DNA of 64,000 nucleotides from Sialis fuliginosa (GCA_961205875.1 OY540813.1:27189001-27253000), one strand, 5' to 3'. Shown: positions 34,505 through 47,059, numbered from the stretch's first letter. The notes: a model not told the origin generated them from the sequence alone. Translations and numbers: made by a program.

Positions 34505-36950
34505 GCGCAAAATTTTGAAAAGTGATTCAATTGCACACAAAGAGTGTAATCATACATAATTAAAAACATTCTTGAGAAAAATATCTGACCTTTTGTTTAA
34601 CAATTATGAAGCTATAGATAGATGTACGACTCGAACACATAACACCCCTCTTGCGTTGGGGGCTAAAAATAAAATCTATAATACTACCCAGGTATCTAAA
34701 AACAAACAAATTATAAATCAAGTTAATTTTCCACCTAATGACTACATATGACAATATACTTAAAGAAAAACTAGAATAGTATATGAGAAATAAATTGAAA
34801 CAGAAATGAAATTAACAAATAATAAAAGCATTACATGGTCGACCAGCCGAAACAAGTTATGATCAAAGCTGTATTTAAAAGCTGAGTAATGGTGCTGAGA
34901 TCTGTTTTAACTCTGATTTATTGCCCAGCGCAGTTTTAGTGGTCTGACAGAAGAGATCCTTTGTATGTAGAGTCGGTTACCACAAGCGAGCTATTTGTCA
35001 GTTCTGGACGGATTTATGTTAATTGAGAAATTTCTCTGTGCGCATTTTTCTAATGCGTTTACGATACGTACAGTATATTAAAATATTACATAGTCTTAAT
35101 AACTCTTATCTCAGATCTGTCTACCCACTTTATTATTGAGTTATTCGAGATATTTAAATTGTTGTAGTTTGTTTTTAATTTTAACACGTTTTTGGTGGAA
35201 TTACGGTTTGTTGTGAAGTGAGCTTTGGATTATTTATTTTCCCACATCCTAGTCAGCTGGTGTCAGCGTTAAGGGGACATGTGTTATAAATAGTATTGAT
35301 GTGTTAACAAAAGAACAGTTTTCCGGTTCTTTTCGTTATATATCAAGTTTTTGAAGTAAGTTTTAATGGATTTTTGTTATGTTTATGTAAAGATTATCCA
35401 TACAGAATGTCAGTTTATTTATACATTATATATTTGGGTTGGTCGACAAAACTCTTTTATTGTTAAATTTCTTTTTATAAAAAAAGATAAATAATATAAT
35501 TTGTCAATTACAATATTTATTATCTCACAATATTTTATTGCGGTTTGGAGAATTAAACGGTCATTGAAATTTTAATTCTGCGATGGAAATATCATACCAA
35601 ATTATAAATTAAAAAAAAACTAACAACCAAAACATATAATATTTTTTTTGTATTTGTTTTGAATTATATTCAGTGCATATGTTCTAGAACAGTTTGTTAA
35701 CTAAAGTCTCAAGAAAATACCACATTATATTACATGTGCTAACTATCTGAGTAAACAAAAATCCAGCCTAGATGAATTAGCGGTAGTTATTATTGTTGAT
35801 TTTATAGTTAACACTAACCTCTCTACGCTAGAGAATTTGTTTGAGTTTGATCACTGTCTGCTTGCACAATGAGAAGAATATAGCTTTGCTGCATCCAAGT
35901 AGTTTAAATCGGATGTTTGCGAACTGTTTACTTGCAATTAGTGTGCAGATGCAAACTTTTAATATAGTATCATTTTTACTGAACTTATTTTTCTTACTAT
36001 ACCTTTGTTTAAATGGGTATAATGAGCATTACTGTATATATGTATATAGTATACCTATATATAGATATTCGAATATTCTAGAAATTTCTTGATTTTTATG
36101 ACTAATGATTTATCTCAGTAATAAAGTTATTCTATACAAACTACATAGATATGATACATATAGAGGTGAGGCTGGATTATAACTTATCCATGAGCCAGTA
36201 GTCTTATTAAATATTGAGCAGTTTATTTTTGATGGTAAAAAGTAATAAAGTATATTTTGAGAAAAGTTGACTTTCGATTTTTTTCATGATCCAAAAAACT
36301 TCACCAAATGAAATTTTGGACAAAAATTGGGAATTTTACAATTTACTTATTTATTCAAAGGTATTATTATTAAATTTATTTACTTTTTATACGAGTATAT
36401 TAAGTACTAATCTCTCATATTTTAAGCTAATTATCAGAATACTTATTTGACATTTACAAAGACTTTGTTAGTTTAAAATTTATTTTACGTGGAAAATGAA
36501 TGATAATCAAATTATCATTGCGGGTCGGATGTGACTTTTGGGTATGCTTATAAAAAGTGTACTTACATAAATTGGAAATTTATTAAAAGAGATATTAATG
36601 AAATTTCTTTCTGGTTGGGTATGATTATTGAAATTCATATTGAGTTGTGTAGGTATTAAAACCACCAATTTTAGGTTGATCTACGAATTCAAATTCTATT
36701 CAATTAAGTAAATAATCGCTGTAATTTAGAATTTCCTTAATGTAATGAATCCAATAAATAAATAAGAGAACGCACTCGAATATAACTCGAGATATTGTGT
36801 AAGCAAGCGGTGGATGTGAGAATGACAGTTGTTAGTGGGCACTTTCATTTAAATAGTCGGGATCATTCTGTGTACAAATTGTACTCTGTAATAGGTAGGT
36901 AGATTAGAACTGTATGGCACAGACATGCAAACAGGTTCGCTGCACGCAAT
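34505..36950. other. AT-rich stretch, nothing firm
   Basis: No gene recognised. GGGTTGGTCGACAAAACTC at 35435-35453 recalls a mariner terminus, but no partner end was found. Confidence 0.45.
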
Positions 36951-36956
36951 CTGTTT

Positions 36957-37812
36957 CAGAGCCGGATTTAGAGCACCTGGGGCTGCTGTGACGAATCTTT
37001 GAAATAAGGCCCCTATTGTAATTCTATATTTAGCTTATTTTATTCGGAAATGAGGTTAAACAATGAGAAAGGAAAATATTCAAACTGAGAAAAAAACAAA
37101 TAAAAATCTTTTGCAGCGTATTGAACAGGAATTCTGCTATCCATAGATAACGTAATTTTGTTGTCAATCGCGTTTGGTTTATTTGAGATTTTACTTAAAC
37201 CGTCGAAAAACGATTTAAAAACAGTAAATTTAATGAATATTAGTTGTTTTGAATTATTAACTGTGTGATGTTAACTGATAATTATTATCAAAATCGTTTG
37301 TAAATGTATGGGAATATATCTAACTATTGACTAGATTTAATTAATTGAATTACGTCTTTTTATAAGTTTAATTTCAGGGAATATGCTGGAAGTTACTGAT
37401 TTTTTAGTTTTAATTAATTTTCGGTTTTTATAATCTTATGCAAAACAATATATAAATATTAATATTTAAAATAAATCTATATGACATTAGGAGAAAAATC
37501 AACATTTTTTATATGTACATATTTAATAGGTAACATTTAACATACTTTTTCTGTATCAATAAATGTTTCTAACAGAAGATGGTAGAAATAAAATGTGAAA
37601 TACTATAATTATACTATTTATCACAAATCACATTTAGGATGATCAGGAGCGAAAACTTCCCACTTTAAATGTGAAATATAGAAAGGATTTTGAAGGCTAT
37701 TTAGTTTCCTACCTAAGAATTATAACACCAATTAAATACTCAAAATGAACAAAAAAATTAAGACACCCCGATCAAGGCCAAATTGGTTTTCTATGTCGTT
37801 AATCCGGCACTG
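36957..37812. mobile_element. hAT-like element, 856 bp
   Basis: The left tip is CAGAGCCGGATTTAG and the right tip read inward is CAGTGCCGGATTAAC; CAG(A/T)GCCGGATT ends are a common hAT signature. The 8-bp flanks ATCTGTTT and ATCCTTCT agree at five positions, fitting a decayed duplication. Right after the left tip come GGGGCTGCTGTGACG and AAGGCCCC, also familiar from such elements. The interior is AT-rich without a transposase frame. Confidence 0.75.
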
Positions 37813-38164
37813 ATCCTTCTTGAATCAATACGCCCGTTTGACTACGTTAACATGTATTAAGTATTGGTTCGGAAGAAACTATTTTGACGCGTATATCGAT
37901 TTGTGGGTATTTTATTATGTATATTTTATATGCATTGTGATACAGGATGGATACGAAATAAGATATGTATTTCATTTTAGACGTAATATCAAGCAAAAAC
38001 TATTTATTAAACAATCGGCTTAAAAGAGATGTGAAATTGTTTCAAATTGTCAAAAAAAGTGAAATCAATTGATTTATTAGTGTATGGATAAAAACAAAAA
38101 TAGCTATTTGATTAAATGTTCTGTTAGATATAAATTTAATAATAATAAGATGGTAATATTATAA

Positions 38165-39359
38165 AGTCCAGGCTGGCTAGGCTAAAAAGTATCTAAAATA
38201 GAAATTTTGCGTACAGTTTTAATACTTACAAGATATGTTAGAAAAATGGTGTAGAATAATAACCTAAGTTTGCTCTGATTTTGGTTGTCCGCGATAGGAG
38301 TTAACCATGGTTCAATTGCAATAAGTATTCTTCAGATTTTCTGATTTTTACTATTGTAAGTATTAAATAAAAATAAGTTTTAAATAAAAGTTATTCACTA
38401 CAAAATTCCCTACAACCTTCATTTTGAAAAAATTTAAAAAATCATTTGTTTATCCACTACGCTGATTAAAATGGCTGAGTTATTTAATGTATATTACACA
38501 CTACACAATTTTTATAAAAATTGATTGTTTATACAATTGATTAACTCTGCCCCCATAAATAAAAAAGCTTATTTTTGTATCTTTTACCGCTTATCTCGAC
38601 AAATTTCGAACCGATTTTAATGCGGTTTTCACCAACAGATAAATAATTATTCAGAGCAGGTTCTTCGCTATTATTTTTTTAATATTTCTGGTTCTATGAA
38701 ACAATTGAATTGGTTTAAAATTTAAAAAAACTCAACAATAAGATTTTAGTGTTACCATTTGCCAAAGAATTGAAATTTTTTACTTTTTTATGATGGGAAT
38801 CGATTACATAAGTCTTTGAGAACACATGCAAACAGTTTTACAAATATAAAGGTTTTTCAAAAACTTTTATTGTTAATCAAAGACAAGCATGATTCCATTA
38901 TTAACAATTTAATAAAACAAAAACAGTTGATGATATCAGGTCCTAATTTTCAGTGAATGTTTTGTACTACAGAATGTTTATTTTCCAGAGGTATCAACTT
39001 TAAAAACGTTAAACTTTATTAGTTATTACAGCTTAAAAAAAACGTGTTTTCAGCCATTTTAATCAGCGTAGTGGATAAACAAATGAATTTTTTATTTTTT
39101 TTTCAAAATGTAGGCTGTAGGGAATTTTATAGTGAATCACTTTTATTTAAAACTTTTTTTGAATAATACTTATTTAGACCGCTATTTGGAAAAAATCAGA
39201 AAATCTGAAGAATTTTGCAATTGAACCATGGATAACTCCTGTCGCGGCAACCAAAATGGGAGCAAACTTAGGGTATTATTCTACACCACTTTTGTAACAT
39301 ATCCTGTAAGTATTAAAACTGCCCAAAAATAATCTGTTTTAGCCTCCACAGCCTGGACT
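38165..39359. mobile_element. 1.2-kb element with ~315-bp inverted arms
   Basis: The left arm (38165-38480) starts AGTCCAGGCTGGCTAGGCTA. The right arm (39045-39359) ends GCCTCCACAGCCTGGACT. Arms match over their length at roughly 85% by eye: GTTTGCTC, GAACCATGG, CAGATTTTCTGATTTT, CCCTACA and GTTTATCCACTACGCTGATT are all mirrored. The ~560-bp centre contains CGAACCGATTTTAATGCGGT and AT-rich sequence, with no coding frame. Target duplication not clear. This is a foldback-type DNA element or two converging copies of one repeat. Confidence 0.85.
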
Positions 39360-39689
39360 AATAGAGAAACAATTGATTGTATTTTATTTAAAAAAGCATT
39401 ATTTTGAGTTATATTCAAGTAAATAGCATATTTTTCGTTAGGTTTAGAGAACTTTTATTACATACCCATATACGCAAATTCAGTATATTGATGTGTGCGC
39501 ATTTGATGGAGAAATAGTATTACGGTACCAATAACGGTAAAGGGATTTTATTTAGGCGCTATAAACTTCATAGTGTCGTTACATACGAGTGCTTTTATTT
39601 TGTTTGACATCTAACTTTTACATGAACTAAAAGATTTGTTTTTTTGTTTGTTTTATTTGACTCTCATTTCTATCATTTTTTACACCTTT

Positions 39690-40215
39690 TCACTAATAAA
39701 ACCACACAACAAAATCTACTTGACTTTTTTTACAAGTGAATTCCTAGAATAACTTTTGACATACATTAGTATTACGATTAATAGTGTAAAATGTTTTCAC
39801 TATGTTCGTTAAGTTCAGTCTAGACGCAGCACATTGTTTATTTTGACTGTAATTTCTACACAAATACAATTATTCGTAATTTCCATGAAAATCATTTCAA
39901 TTGTTCACATACACGACAGTTTACAAATTCAATAAAACTCTTTCAAAAAATCGGATTTGATTTAATAATCATATCCGAGACAACAAAAGGGTAACGCTGA
40001 ATTGTGTGCACAGAAGAAATAATTTTATTTACGGATGTCAGTGTTCAGTCAGTTTTAATAATTGTAATGTCGAGCAACGTCCAATTAAAACAATGAGCGT
40101 CAAGAACTTGAAATTCGCTTTAATTAAAAATGCAAACACTCACACTGTGAACGCATTTGGTATACATCATTAAATCCGCTCACTTGATTTTTGTGTTTTG
40201 AATCACTGTTTAATA
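39690..40215. promoter_or_regulatory. Repeat-free, mixed-composition stretch; candidate conserved non-coding DNA
   Basis: Lacks the poly-A/T texture of its flanks and any repeat signature. It holds several homeodomain/POU-like words (CCAATTAAAACAAT, CTTTAATTAAAAATGCAAAC, TTTAATAATC) in a run of about 500 bp. No frame stays open. A distal enhancer is one explanation; the evidence is textural only. Confidence 0.25.
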
Positions 40216-40359
40216 TTTTACTATAAACGTACAACCAGTGGTGTCGGATGCATAAGGTGAAATTGCATTTTCAAAATTTATTTAAAAAATTGTTATATTT
40301 GATCTTATATATATTTTTAATTAGCCAACAAACTTTTATTTAACTCGAAAATTAAGCAT

Positions 40360-40996
40360 ACTATAAGAGATAGAGATTCGGTTTACTATTGTATTAATAA
40401 AAAAAGACATATTTTATTTATTTAATACACAATACCAGCCAAAGATGGTTATGGCTATCAACAATAAGATATTAAATTAACTAATAAAAAAAGTGATTAG
40501 TAATTAATTGTATTCATAAAAATAATTAAAATTTAATTATAGTTGATTGTCATAGCCATCTTTGGATCATACAGTGTATTAAATAAATAAAAAATATTTT
40601 TTGATCATTTTTTGAGATATTTTGTAAAGTAAATTCATCAAGTTTCATATCATTGAAAAGATAATAATATCTTCTGTTGAAAAATTACAAAATTTCATAT
40701 TGCTTCTATTTAAGAAAACATAATTTAGTCTCATATCTCAAAAACTACGAAATTTCTGAAAATTAAAAAAATATTTCTAAATAGACAATACTAAACCCTA
40801 CAGCATTTATTTGAAATATTTTTTTAAATTTCAAGTCGCTTAAGAAATATTCATGATGGAAAAATTCGGACTAAAATGGTTTTTGGCTAATATCTAGTAG
40901 GCTATGAAATTTTTGTGAAATGTAAATACACCATTGAACTGTCCCCTGTTAAAGGTAACTTTTCTCTCATTTAACCGAATCTCTATCTTTTATAGT
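40360..40996. mobile_element. 637-bp inverted-repeat element with nested hairpin
   Basis: The ends are ACTATAAGAGATAGAGATTC followed by GGTT, and the mirrored AACC then GAATCTCTATCTTTTATAGT (one mismatch in 24). Within it, 40413-40590 forms a second inverted repeat: TATTTATTTAATACAC, AGCCAAAGATGG-TATGGCTATCAA facing TTGATTGTCATAGCCATC, TTTGG and GTGTATTAAATAAATA. The outer pair could be one element and the inner hairpin an insertion into it. No target duplication fixed. Confidence 0.75.
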
Positions 40997-41139
40997 TTCC
41001 CCTAGTATTACCCTGTATATGTTTTTATATGTATCTATTTACATAGTTAAGAGTCTGTATGTTTATAAATAACTTAAATAGGATATAAGGCATATTATTA
41101 TTAATCTGGACGTGACGAATACACGGTTTGCATAATTTC

Positions 41140-41245
41140 GTTTTTAAGCACGTTTTTTTTTACACGTCGTAAAATAAAAATCGGATCAGTGGTTTTCGAA
41201 TTGTATACAAGCAGACAAACAAACAGACAGATGAACGTCTCTTAA
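41140..41245 (+). repeat. Short retroposon-like tail (family B-related)
   Basis: ATCGGATCAGTGGTTTTCGA followed by CAGACAAACAAACAGACAGA mirrors the ATCGGATAAGTGGTTCTCGA and ACGGACAGACAG tail of 16235-16321 and 61122-61165. No head is visible upstream, so this is a 5'-truncated copy. Confidence 0.6.
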
Positions 41246-41249
41246 ATTA

Positions 41250-43275
41250 GAAATACATAAGTACATATATTATGTAGTATATGGATAAAAAAAAACATAG
41301 AAGGAACGCCACTGGACAGAGTCATTATTTTTCAATACCTGTATACTTTTTTTCCGAGTGCAATTAGTGGAATATTATTGTTTTTGTCTCGTAATAATAA
41401 TAATAATAATGAATTTTTGAAAAATTTTTGTTCGTATATTTTTAATGAGATTACGTAACGTGAAAATATATTTAATGATGGTTATTTTGTGTTTTGAAGA
41501 TAGCAAAAATAATTGATTTCAATTCGATATATTTGTTTCGAAATCTTTAATAATTAATGTTGATTATAAATTATAGTATTGCCCAAAATTGTAAAAGTCT
41601 TAATGATTTGATCAAAGTAGAAGATAATGTGTTGAGAAAAAAGTAGGTATATATCTAAATTTAATTCAATTTATTTCAATTACTTCAGGTTTGAAAAAGT
41701 TTTGTTAAATTAAAGTTTGTTTATATAATATATTTAACAAATATATAGCAGAGAACAGGTATATAAAATGTTACGATTTTATATTTAAAAAAATGTTTAC
41801 AGAAAAACTTTTCATATAAAATTACTCAGCTAGGATTATGTTATTTTTTCTGTGTAGATTTTTGTTTTTTGATTAGTTGATTAATTAATTAATTAATTTT
41901 ATTTATTTTAACATTAATTTTCATAAAATACATAAAAATACGGTTTGGATTAACAAATGGTTTGGTTAGTATTTTTGACACATAGAATAATACCTATTCT
42001 TAAGTCACAAATATTTAGGTTTTTATTAAAAGACCATAAATAGCTTCCTTTTCGAAATAAAGTTTTATTTGGAACACCCGATATATGTATAGATAAATAT
42101 ATAAAAATAATGTTATATATTGAATACATGTACTTACTAAATTAAAACATATGTACATGTATACTTTTCAGTTTGATTTTACTTCGTTCCATATAAAAAT
42201 ATTTCATTTATATATTTTGCATTCCAAACAGAAATGTAAACGAGAATATAAATGTTTCGTAAATTCATATTTATTTTCCATTTCTAATAAAATGCACAAC
42301 TGAATGTAATTGTAAATAATAGTATAAATATTAGGGATTCAAGATCAATAAATAATATCCATGAAGCTACAATTTTATATACATATGTGTAGATTCAAAT
42401 ATAAAATTTGTATTGACTGTTTTGTTAAAATAAAATGTAATTATATTTCCCAATACTGCTATTTACTTTTAAAAGATACATTTTATAATTTTAACAAAAT
42501 GACCATATATTTTTTACTTGATTGGCTGCAGGTGTTTAGAAGTTAAATCAATTAATTTGGTATTTAAAAAAAAATATTATAGGATAAGATAAACGTAATA
42601 AAGTTCTTTAAGTTATTGATAAATTATGATAATTATTAAGGAATTTTATGTCCATGAAAATGACATAATAAACAATGAAAATACAAATTTGGTAGTCGAA
42701 CGAAAACGAGCGTTAAAACCGAACCGCAACCGATGCGGAAAATACATACATATAATGAATTAATGAATTTTCACTTTTTTATTTTGAATAAATATCTAAT
42801 AAAAAAACTTAATATAAACATTTAAAAAAAGTTTTATATCTTTTTAATTGACTTATGACAATAATATACAAAATGGTCAATAATTAACGGAAAATTGTAG
42901 AATGTACGCTACTACCTTCATTTAAAGTTATGAAGTAACCGTAATCGATGGATTTTTTTTAAACTACCGCAAATTTTCCTACTTATCCAATTTGGCTGAG
43001 TTTAAATAGGGTTCTATTTTGATAATAGAAGAAGAGAATTCAAAATGATTGCAGTTGTTTTGCTACCTGTAGCGTATTTCATTGACTTAAAGACTACCAA
43101 ATTCGTCATAATGAACATTATATTTACGTTTAAATTTTTACAACAAATTTTAAACCAATCGATATGGGAAAATGTAATATGCTCTTTCAGAAAATTTAAA
43201 CTTTTTAGTGGGTTGTTGAAGAAATTTAAGAAATAATTTAATTTTTTATAAACATACGTATACATATGCAGTCTA
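41250..43275. other. AT-rich stretch, nothing firm
   Basis: An ATAATAATA microsatellite lies at about 41392-41411. TTTATTTGGAACACCC at 42066-42081 looks like an isolated element end. Opposing frames at 43014-43295 are chance. Confidence 0.5.
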
Positions 43276-43278
43276 AAA

Positions 43279-43298
43279 AAATTGCATATATGCAATTT
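43279..43298. repeat. Perfect 20-bp palindrome
   Basis: AAATTGCATATATGCAATTT reads the same on both strands and contains two octamer-like ATGCAAT words. It may be a dimeric factor site or chance at this AT content. Confidence 0.5.
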
Positions 43299-43479
43299 CT
43301 TTTACACTGAGAGTGGAACACACTATCTACTAACTGGCTTATGAAAATGGTTCGACTCCCTGAGCAGAAAACACAAATTAAATATAATATTCAATATTTC
43401 AAATATCAAACTGCAAGTCAAACGAATGTAGAAATGCATCAACTGAATTAATAATAAACAACACAATTCCACACAGAAT

Positions 43480-43800
43480 TAATAAACAAACACTCTAGAC
43501 ATTTAGATACATATCTTGGCATACATTGGGTCTGATATTTGCACAGCTTTCTGTCATCGTCCGTCATATCAGCTGCGATCACTGTGGAAGTGTAATTCAT
43601 TTAACTTTACATTAATTATTTAATGAGTACAATTTATCGGCTTGTGTATCAACCGCATGCATATGCACGTCGCATGTGTTGTTGTCTGTGTTACATGTGC
43701 AATAATATACACATACTTCATATGTGTCATGTATGTAGTGCGTGCCAGGTTACGTAGCTGTTGGCCAGTGGGAGGGTCTTTGCTAGCGGCTAATATGATG
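43480..43800. promoter_or_regulatory. Repeat-free, GC-elevated stretch; candidate regulatory DNA
   Basis: Contains ACATTAATTATTTAATGAG (homeodomain-type core), ACTGTGG (Runt-type core), GCATGCATATGCACG and several ACATGTG words. No frame, no repeat and no poly-A/T texture. Regulatory role inferred only. Confidence 0.25.
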
Positions 43801-44079
43801 TTATAACGAAAAAATTCTATTTCATGTGACGTGAAGGGTTCTGAATGGATAAAGAGTATAATTAAAGCCTTTAGAATGTTAAATAAATATAGAAATGACC
43901 TGTCTACCCTGTTATGAAGAAGACGTCAACCACTAAAGACCAATTTCTATTTTAAAGTATTTTAATTAGTACTTATCCTTCTAGATTTTTTTTAACTCTC
44001 CCATAGTACTTTTAATGGGTAAAGATAAAAATTGCTTGCTTCTAAATTAAATTAGGTATGTTTTGCTTCCTCGCACATT

Positions 44080-45125
44080 CGAAGATTCGAGATGTTTTGT
44101 GATCGTTTTAAAATGAGAAAAAATTGTTCTCCGATTTCAATATTTTAACATGATTTTTCCGTTTCTGGTCAAGACAAACACTTTTCGTCTCGTATCTGTC
44201 TATGTGTATGTCTGTCGAGTGAATCCTTGTCACACACATAACTCATGAACCACTGAACCGATATTAATGAAACGTGGTTGAATGTTTGGGTCTAGCTTGA
44301 GGACGGTTCCGTTTTCAAAACAACAAAATCGCGTGAAAGGGAGAGGGGTAACATTCCAAAATATTTATTTTTTCAAAATATTTCAAGAACATGTTACGTG
44401 AAAGAATTTGTTTTGTAGAGCATTCAATTTCCTATAATGTAAGGCACACGATGCGACTGTTTTGCAACGAAAATCGCAAACCAGTTGCGGAAGCGACTAT
44501 TTTACAACTAGTTTGCAATCAATTTATATCCTCGCTCCGCACACGAGCGCGACTGAATCTTGATCAGTCTACAGTTTTATGTAAATTGCTGTGAAGAAAA
44601 AACGCGATTTTTTTTAAGTTTTAAAGTTTTTTTGACTTTTGGCAACATATCGAGCATTCTTGAATACCCACGACTACAGTATATGTATAGAACTTCATGT
44701 TTTTCCACCTCCTCGACGAATTTAATGTTTATTAACTGATTTATTCTGAATGAACTAACTAAGTAGGTAATTATTAATAGGAATAATGATGATTAACTAA
44801 TAATTTTAATTATAAATAAATAATAATATTATTATAATTATAAAGCTAAAATATGATGCAACCACGCAACTGAAACCGAAATTCGACCTGCAAGCACAGT
44901 TGTACGAAACCAGTTGGAAACTGATTGCAAATCAGTTTTATTTCGGTCGCACCGTGTGCGGAGGGCCTAAGTCTACAGTCTAAGTCTTTGTAAGTGTAAA
45001 ATATTACCTTACAAAGATTTATCTCAATTTGTTTAAGAAAATATTATTTGTATTTCTATTTACTTTAACATATTATTATATATAATTGAATTGTCAAAAA
45101 TTAAAAAATATACGAAAAAAAATTT
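44080..45125 (+). repeat. Dispersed repeat (family D, copy 1), interrupted by a MITE
   Basis: Shares with 45760-46316: GA-ACGAGA-G-TTTGTGATCG, TTTTAAAATGA-AAAAA-TGTTC, the GG-AGAGGGGTAA-ATTCCAAAAT series, TTCAAGAACA and GTAGAGCATTCAATTTCCTA. Similarity resumes after the inserted element (AGTGTAAAATATTACCTTAC, TTTACTTTAACATATTA, AAAATATACGAAAAAA). Thus 44443-44967 was inserted into an existing copy. Function and class unknown. Confidence 0.75.
44443..44967. mobile_element. Harbinger-like MITE, 525 bp, TAA duplication
   Basis: TAA flanks both ends (44440-44442 and 44968-44970). The right tip read inward is GGCCCTCCGCACACGGTGCG and the left tip is GGCACACGATGCGAC, shorter by the CCTCCGC part. 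A GGCCC...CACACGGTGCG-type tip with TWA duplication is characteristic of PIF/Harbinger MITEs. Subterminal words CAAACCAGTTGCGG-AG, TTTGCAATCA and CAGTTGGAAACTGATTGC mirror each other. No transposase. The 67-codon frame at 44391-44594 straddles the junction and is not real. Confidence 0.88.
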
Positions 45126-45759
45126 AATGGTTAATCAATATATGATAATAACTATTTTAGTCATAAAACCAATAGATACAGAGATGTTTACTTAAAACTA
45201 ATTGTTAGCACCTTTTGTGGGCTGTATAAAAGTATGCTCGCATGGGATTGTTGGGGACTTTTGGTACCTTATTTATAAAGACAAAATGAAGATATATACA
45301 AAAATTCAGCTCATTGCGAATTTTTCCCCAGACATATCTATTTTTTGTCTTAATGTACTGGACTACAATGGCAGTTCATATTAATACTTTATCGATGTTT
45401 ATTAAAATTGTTCAATAATTACCTTTGGTGAATTTAGCACTAGGAAGCACTGTGCATTTACTTGGCAGATGTTTTTTTATTTCAGATCAGTGAATTTTTA
45501 CAAAAATAAGTTTATATTTTCTTTCATATATATACTGATTTCATTTTTCTTTTCAGGTAAGCTGTCATAATTTAAACTGGATTGATCATAACTCATATCA
45601 GTAAGTAATAATCGTATTAATTTTCAATCGCGAATGAATATTTTTAACAGCAAGAAATACATTAATCATTAATAAAACCACGTCTCTTATTTGACGACAT
45701 ACTACTCGGGAACTATAAATCAAGCAAACTTCTTATAACTCTTTAAATATTTGTAACCC

Positions 45760-46316
45760 GACTACGCAAGGAAGGTGGTTTTGTGGTTAGATATAATGTC
45801 CGTTCATTTGTTTGTGTATATGTCTGTACTTCTGTAACTTCAAAATGACTGAACCGTTTTTAACAAATGAGGCGTAAAAAATTTATTTTTATTATTTACG
45901 GAAAAATATTAAACTAACGTAATCCTGTTATTTATATTGTTGTCAAATTTGAAATATATATTTTGATCGAAGATACGAGAAGCTTTGTGATCGTTTTAAA
46001 ATGAAAAAAATGTTCACCGATTTCAAAAATTGTGTGTAAGGAGAAGGGGTAAAATCCCAAAATATTAATTTTTTTAAATATATCTCAAGAACAACACATG
46101 TAATGTGAAATTTTCATACAATCTTTTTTGTAGAGCATTCAATTTCCTATAATATAGGTCACCACAATCTTTTTTGTAAAATATTTACATTAAAAAATCG
46201 TTTTTTTAAATCCCAATTTACTTTGACATATTAAATGTCATTGTGACGTTTGCATAATAGAAAAATTTAGATTAAGATTGAAATTGCACAAAAAGTTAAA
46301 AATATACGAAAAAATA
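45760..46316 (+). repeat. Dispersed repeat (family D, copy 2)
   Basis: Uninterrupted relative of 44080-45125. Starts near CGACTACGCAAGGAAGGTGG, with TGTTTGTGTATATGTCTGTA then ACTGAACCGTTTT, a preamble resembling insect retroposon text. It continues through the shared GTAGAGCATTCAATTTCCTA to AAAAATATACGAAAAAATAA. Confirms the empty site of the 525-bp insertion in copy 1. Confidence 0.7.
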
Positions 46317-46430
46317 ATCTGGTGCGTATGTATGAAGAAAAATTTCAAACTATTTTTTAATAAAATTGTATAAAAATAAAATGGTTAACAAATGCCAGGA
46401 AATTTATCGGAATTGTTTTTTAGTTGAATA

Positions 46431-46599
46431 CAGTGGCGTAGTTAGTGGTTGGTGAAACCAGTTCCCGCTGGGGGGTGGAAAATTCATCCGGAAGGGTGGT
46501 TGTAACAGAAAAAGTTCCCACTTATACAACGAAAAAAGTAAAAAAAGTATGTGGGACGTTTATTTCAATTTTCGGTGGTGACCTCTAGCTACGTCTCTG
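46431..46599. mobile_element. hAT MITE, 169 bp, perfect 8-bp duplication
   Basis: GTTGAATA lies at 46423-46430 and 46600-46607. The tips are CAGTGGCGTAGTTAG and, inward from the right, CAGAGACGTAGCTAG. The CAG(T/A)G(G/A)CGTAG(T/C)TAG wording plus exact 8-bp duplication is diagnostic of hAT. The interior has CCCGCTGGGGGGTGGAAAA and no coding frame. Confidence 0.92.
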
Positions 46600-46779
46600 G
46601 TTGAATACATAATACCAGGGGCAGGGTATTTAATAAAATAAAATAAACAAAATAGTAGACACAAGACATCATAATGTTTGAAATAAAAATTCACAAAATT
46701 CAAAAGTGTACGCCACTGATATTTTACGTACGAGTACCTGTTCTTGGAATATATTGCAGTATAATGTTTAATGAATTAG

Positions 46780-47055
46780 ATAAAATACGAAGATCCAAGT
46801 AATAATTCTCTCACCTCATTAGTTATATAGAAGTACATACGGAGTTGGTACATACAATACATTGTGCATAAATAGTTAGTTAATTGACGCTAAACATATG
46901 TTCCACGGTACATAACCTTAGAATGTACTCGCTAATAACACACCAAGGGCAAGCGGCGGTGTATGCGTACGAATAGCGATGAATAATGTAATATTGGAAC
47001 GTATAATACTCTTAAATAATAAAAATGTAAATTGGAAATTGGAACACGCATGAGT
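46780..47055. promoter_or_regulatory. Repeat-free, mixed-composition stretch; candidate regulatory DNA
   Basis: Contains GCATAAATAGTTAGTTAATTG, GGGCAAGCGGCGGTGTATGC, GTACGAATAGCGATGAATAA and ACACGCATGAGTTTTCC without repeat structure or open frame. Assignment rests on texture alone. Confidence 0.2.
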
Positions 47056-47059
47056 TTTC

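Noticed and set aside
35435-35460. TTTGGGTTGGTCGACAAAAC resembling a mariner tip
   Set aside because: No opposite end or transposase relic nearby; the word alone is not enough.
43325-43365. GGTTCGACTCC, a tRNA B-box-like word
   Set aside because: No cloverleaf can be drawn and the candidate A-box is too close and poor.
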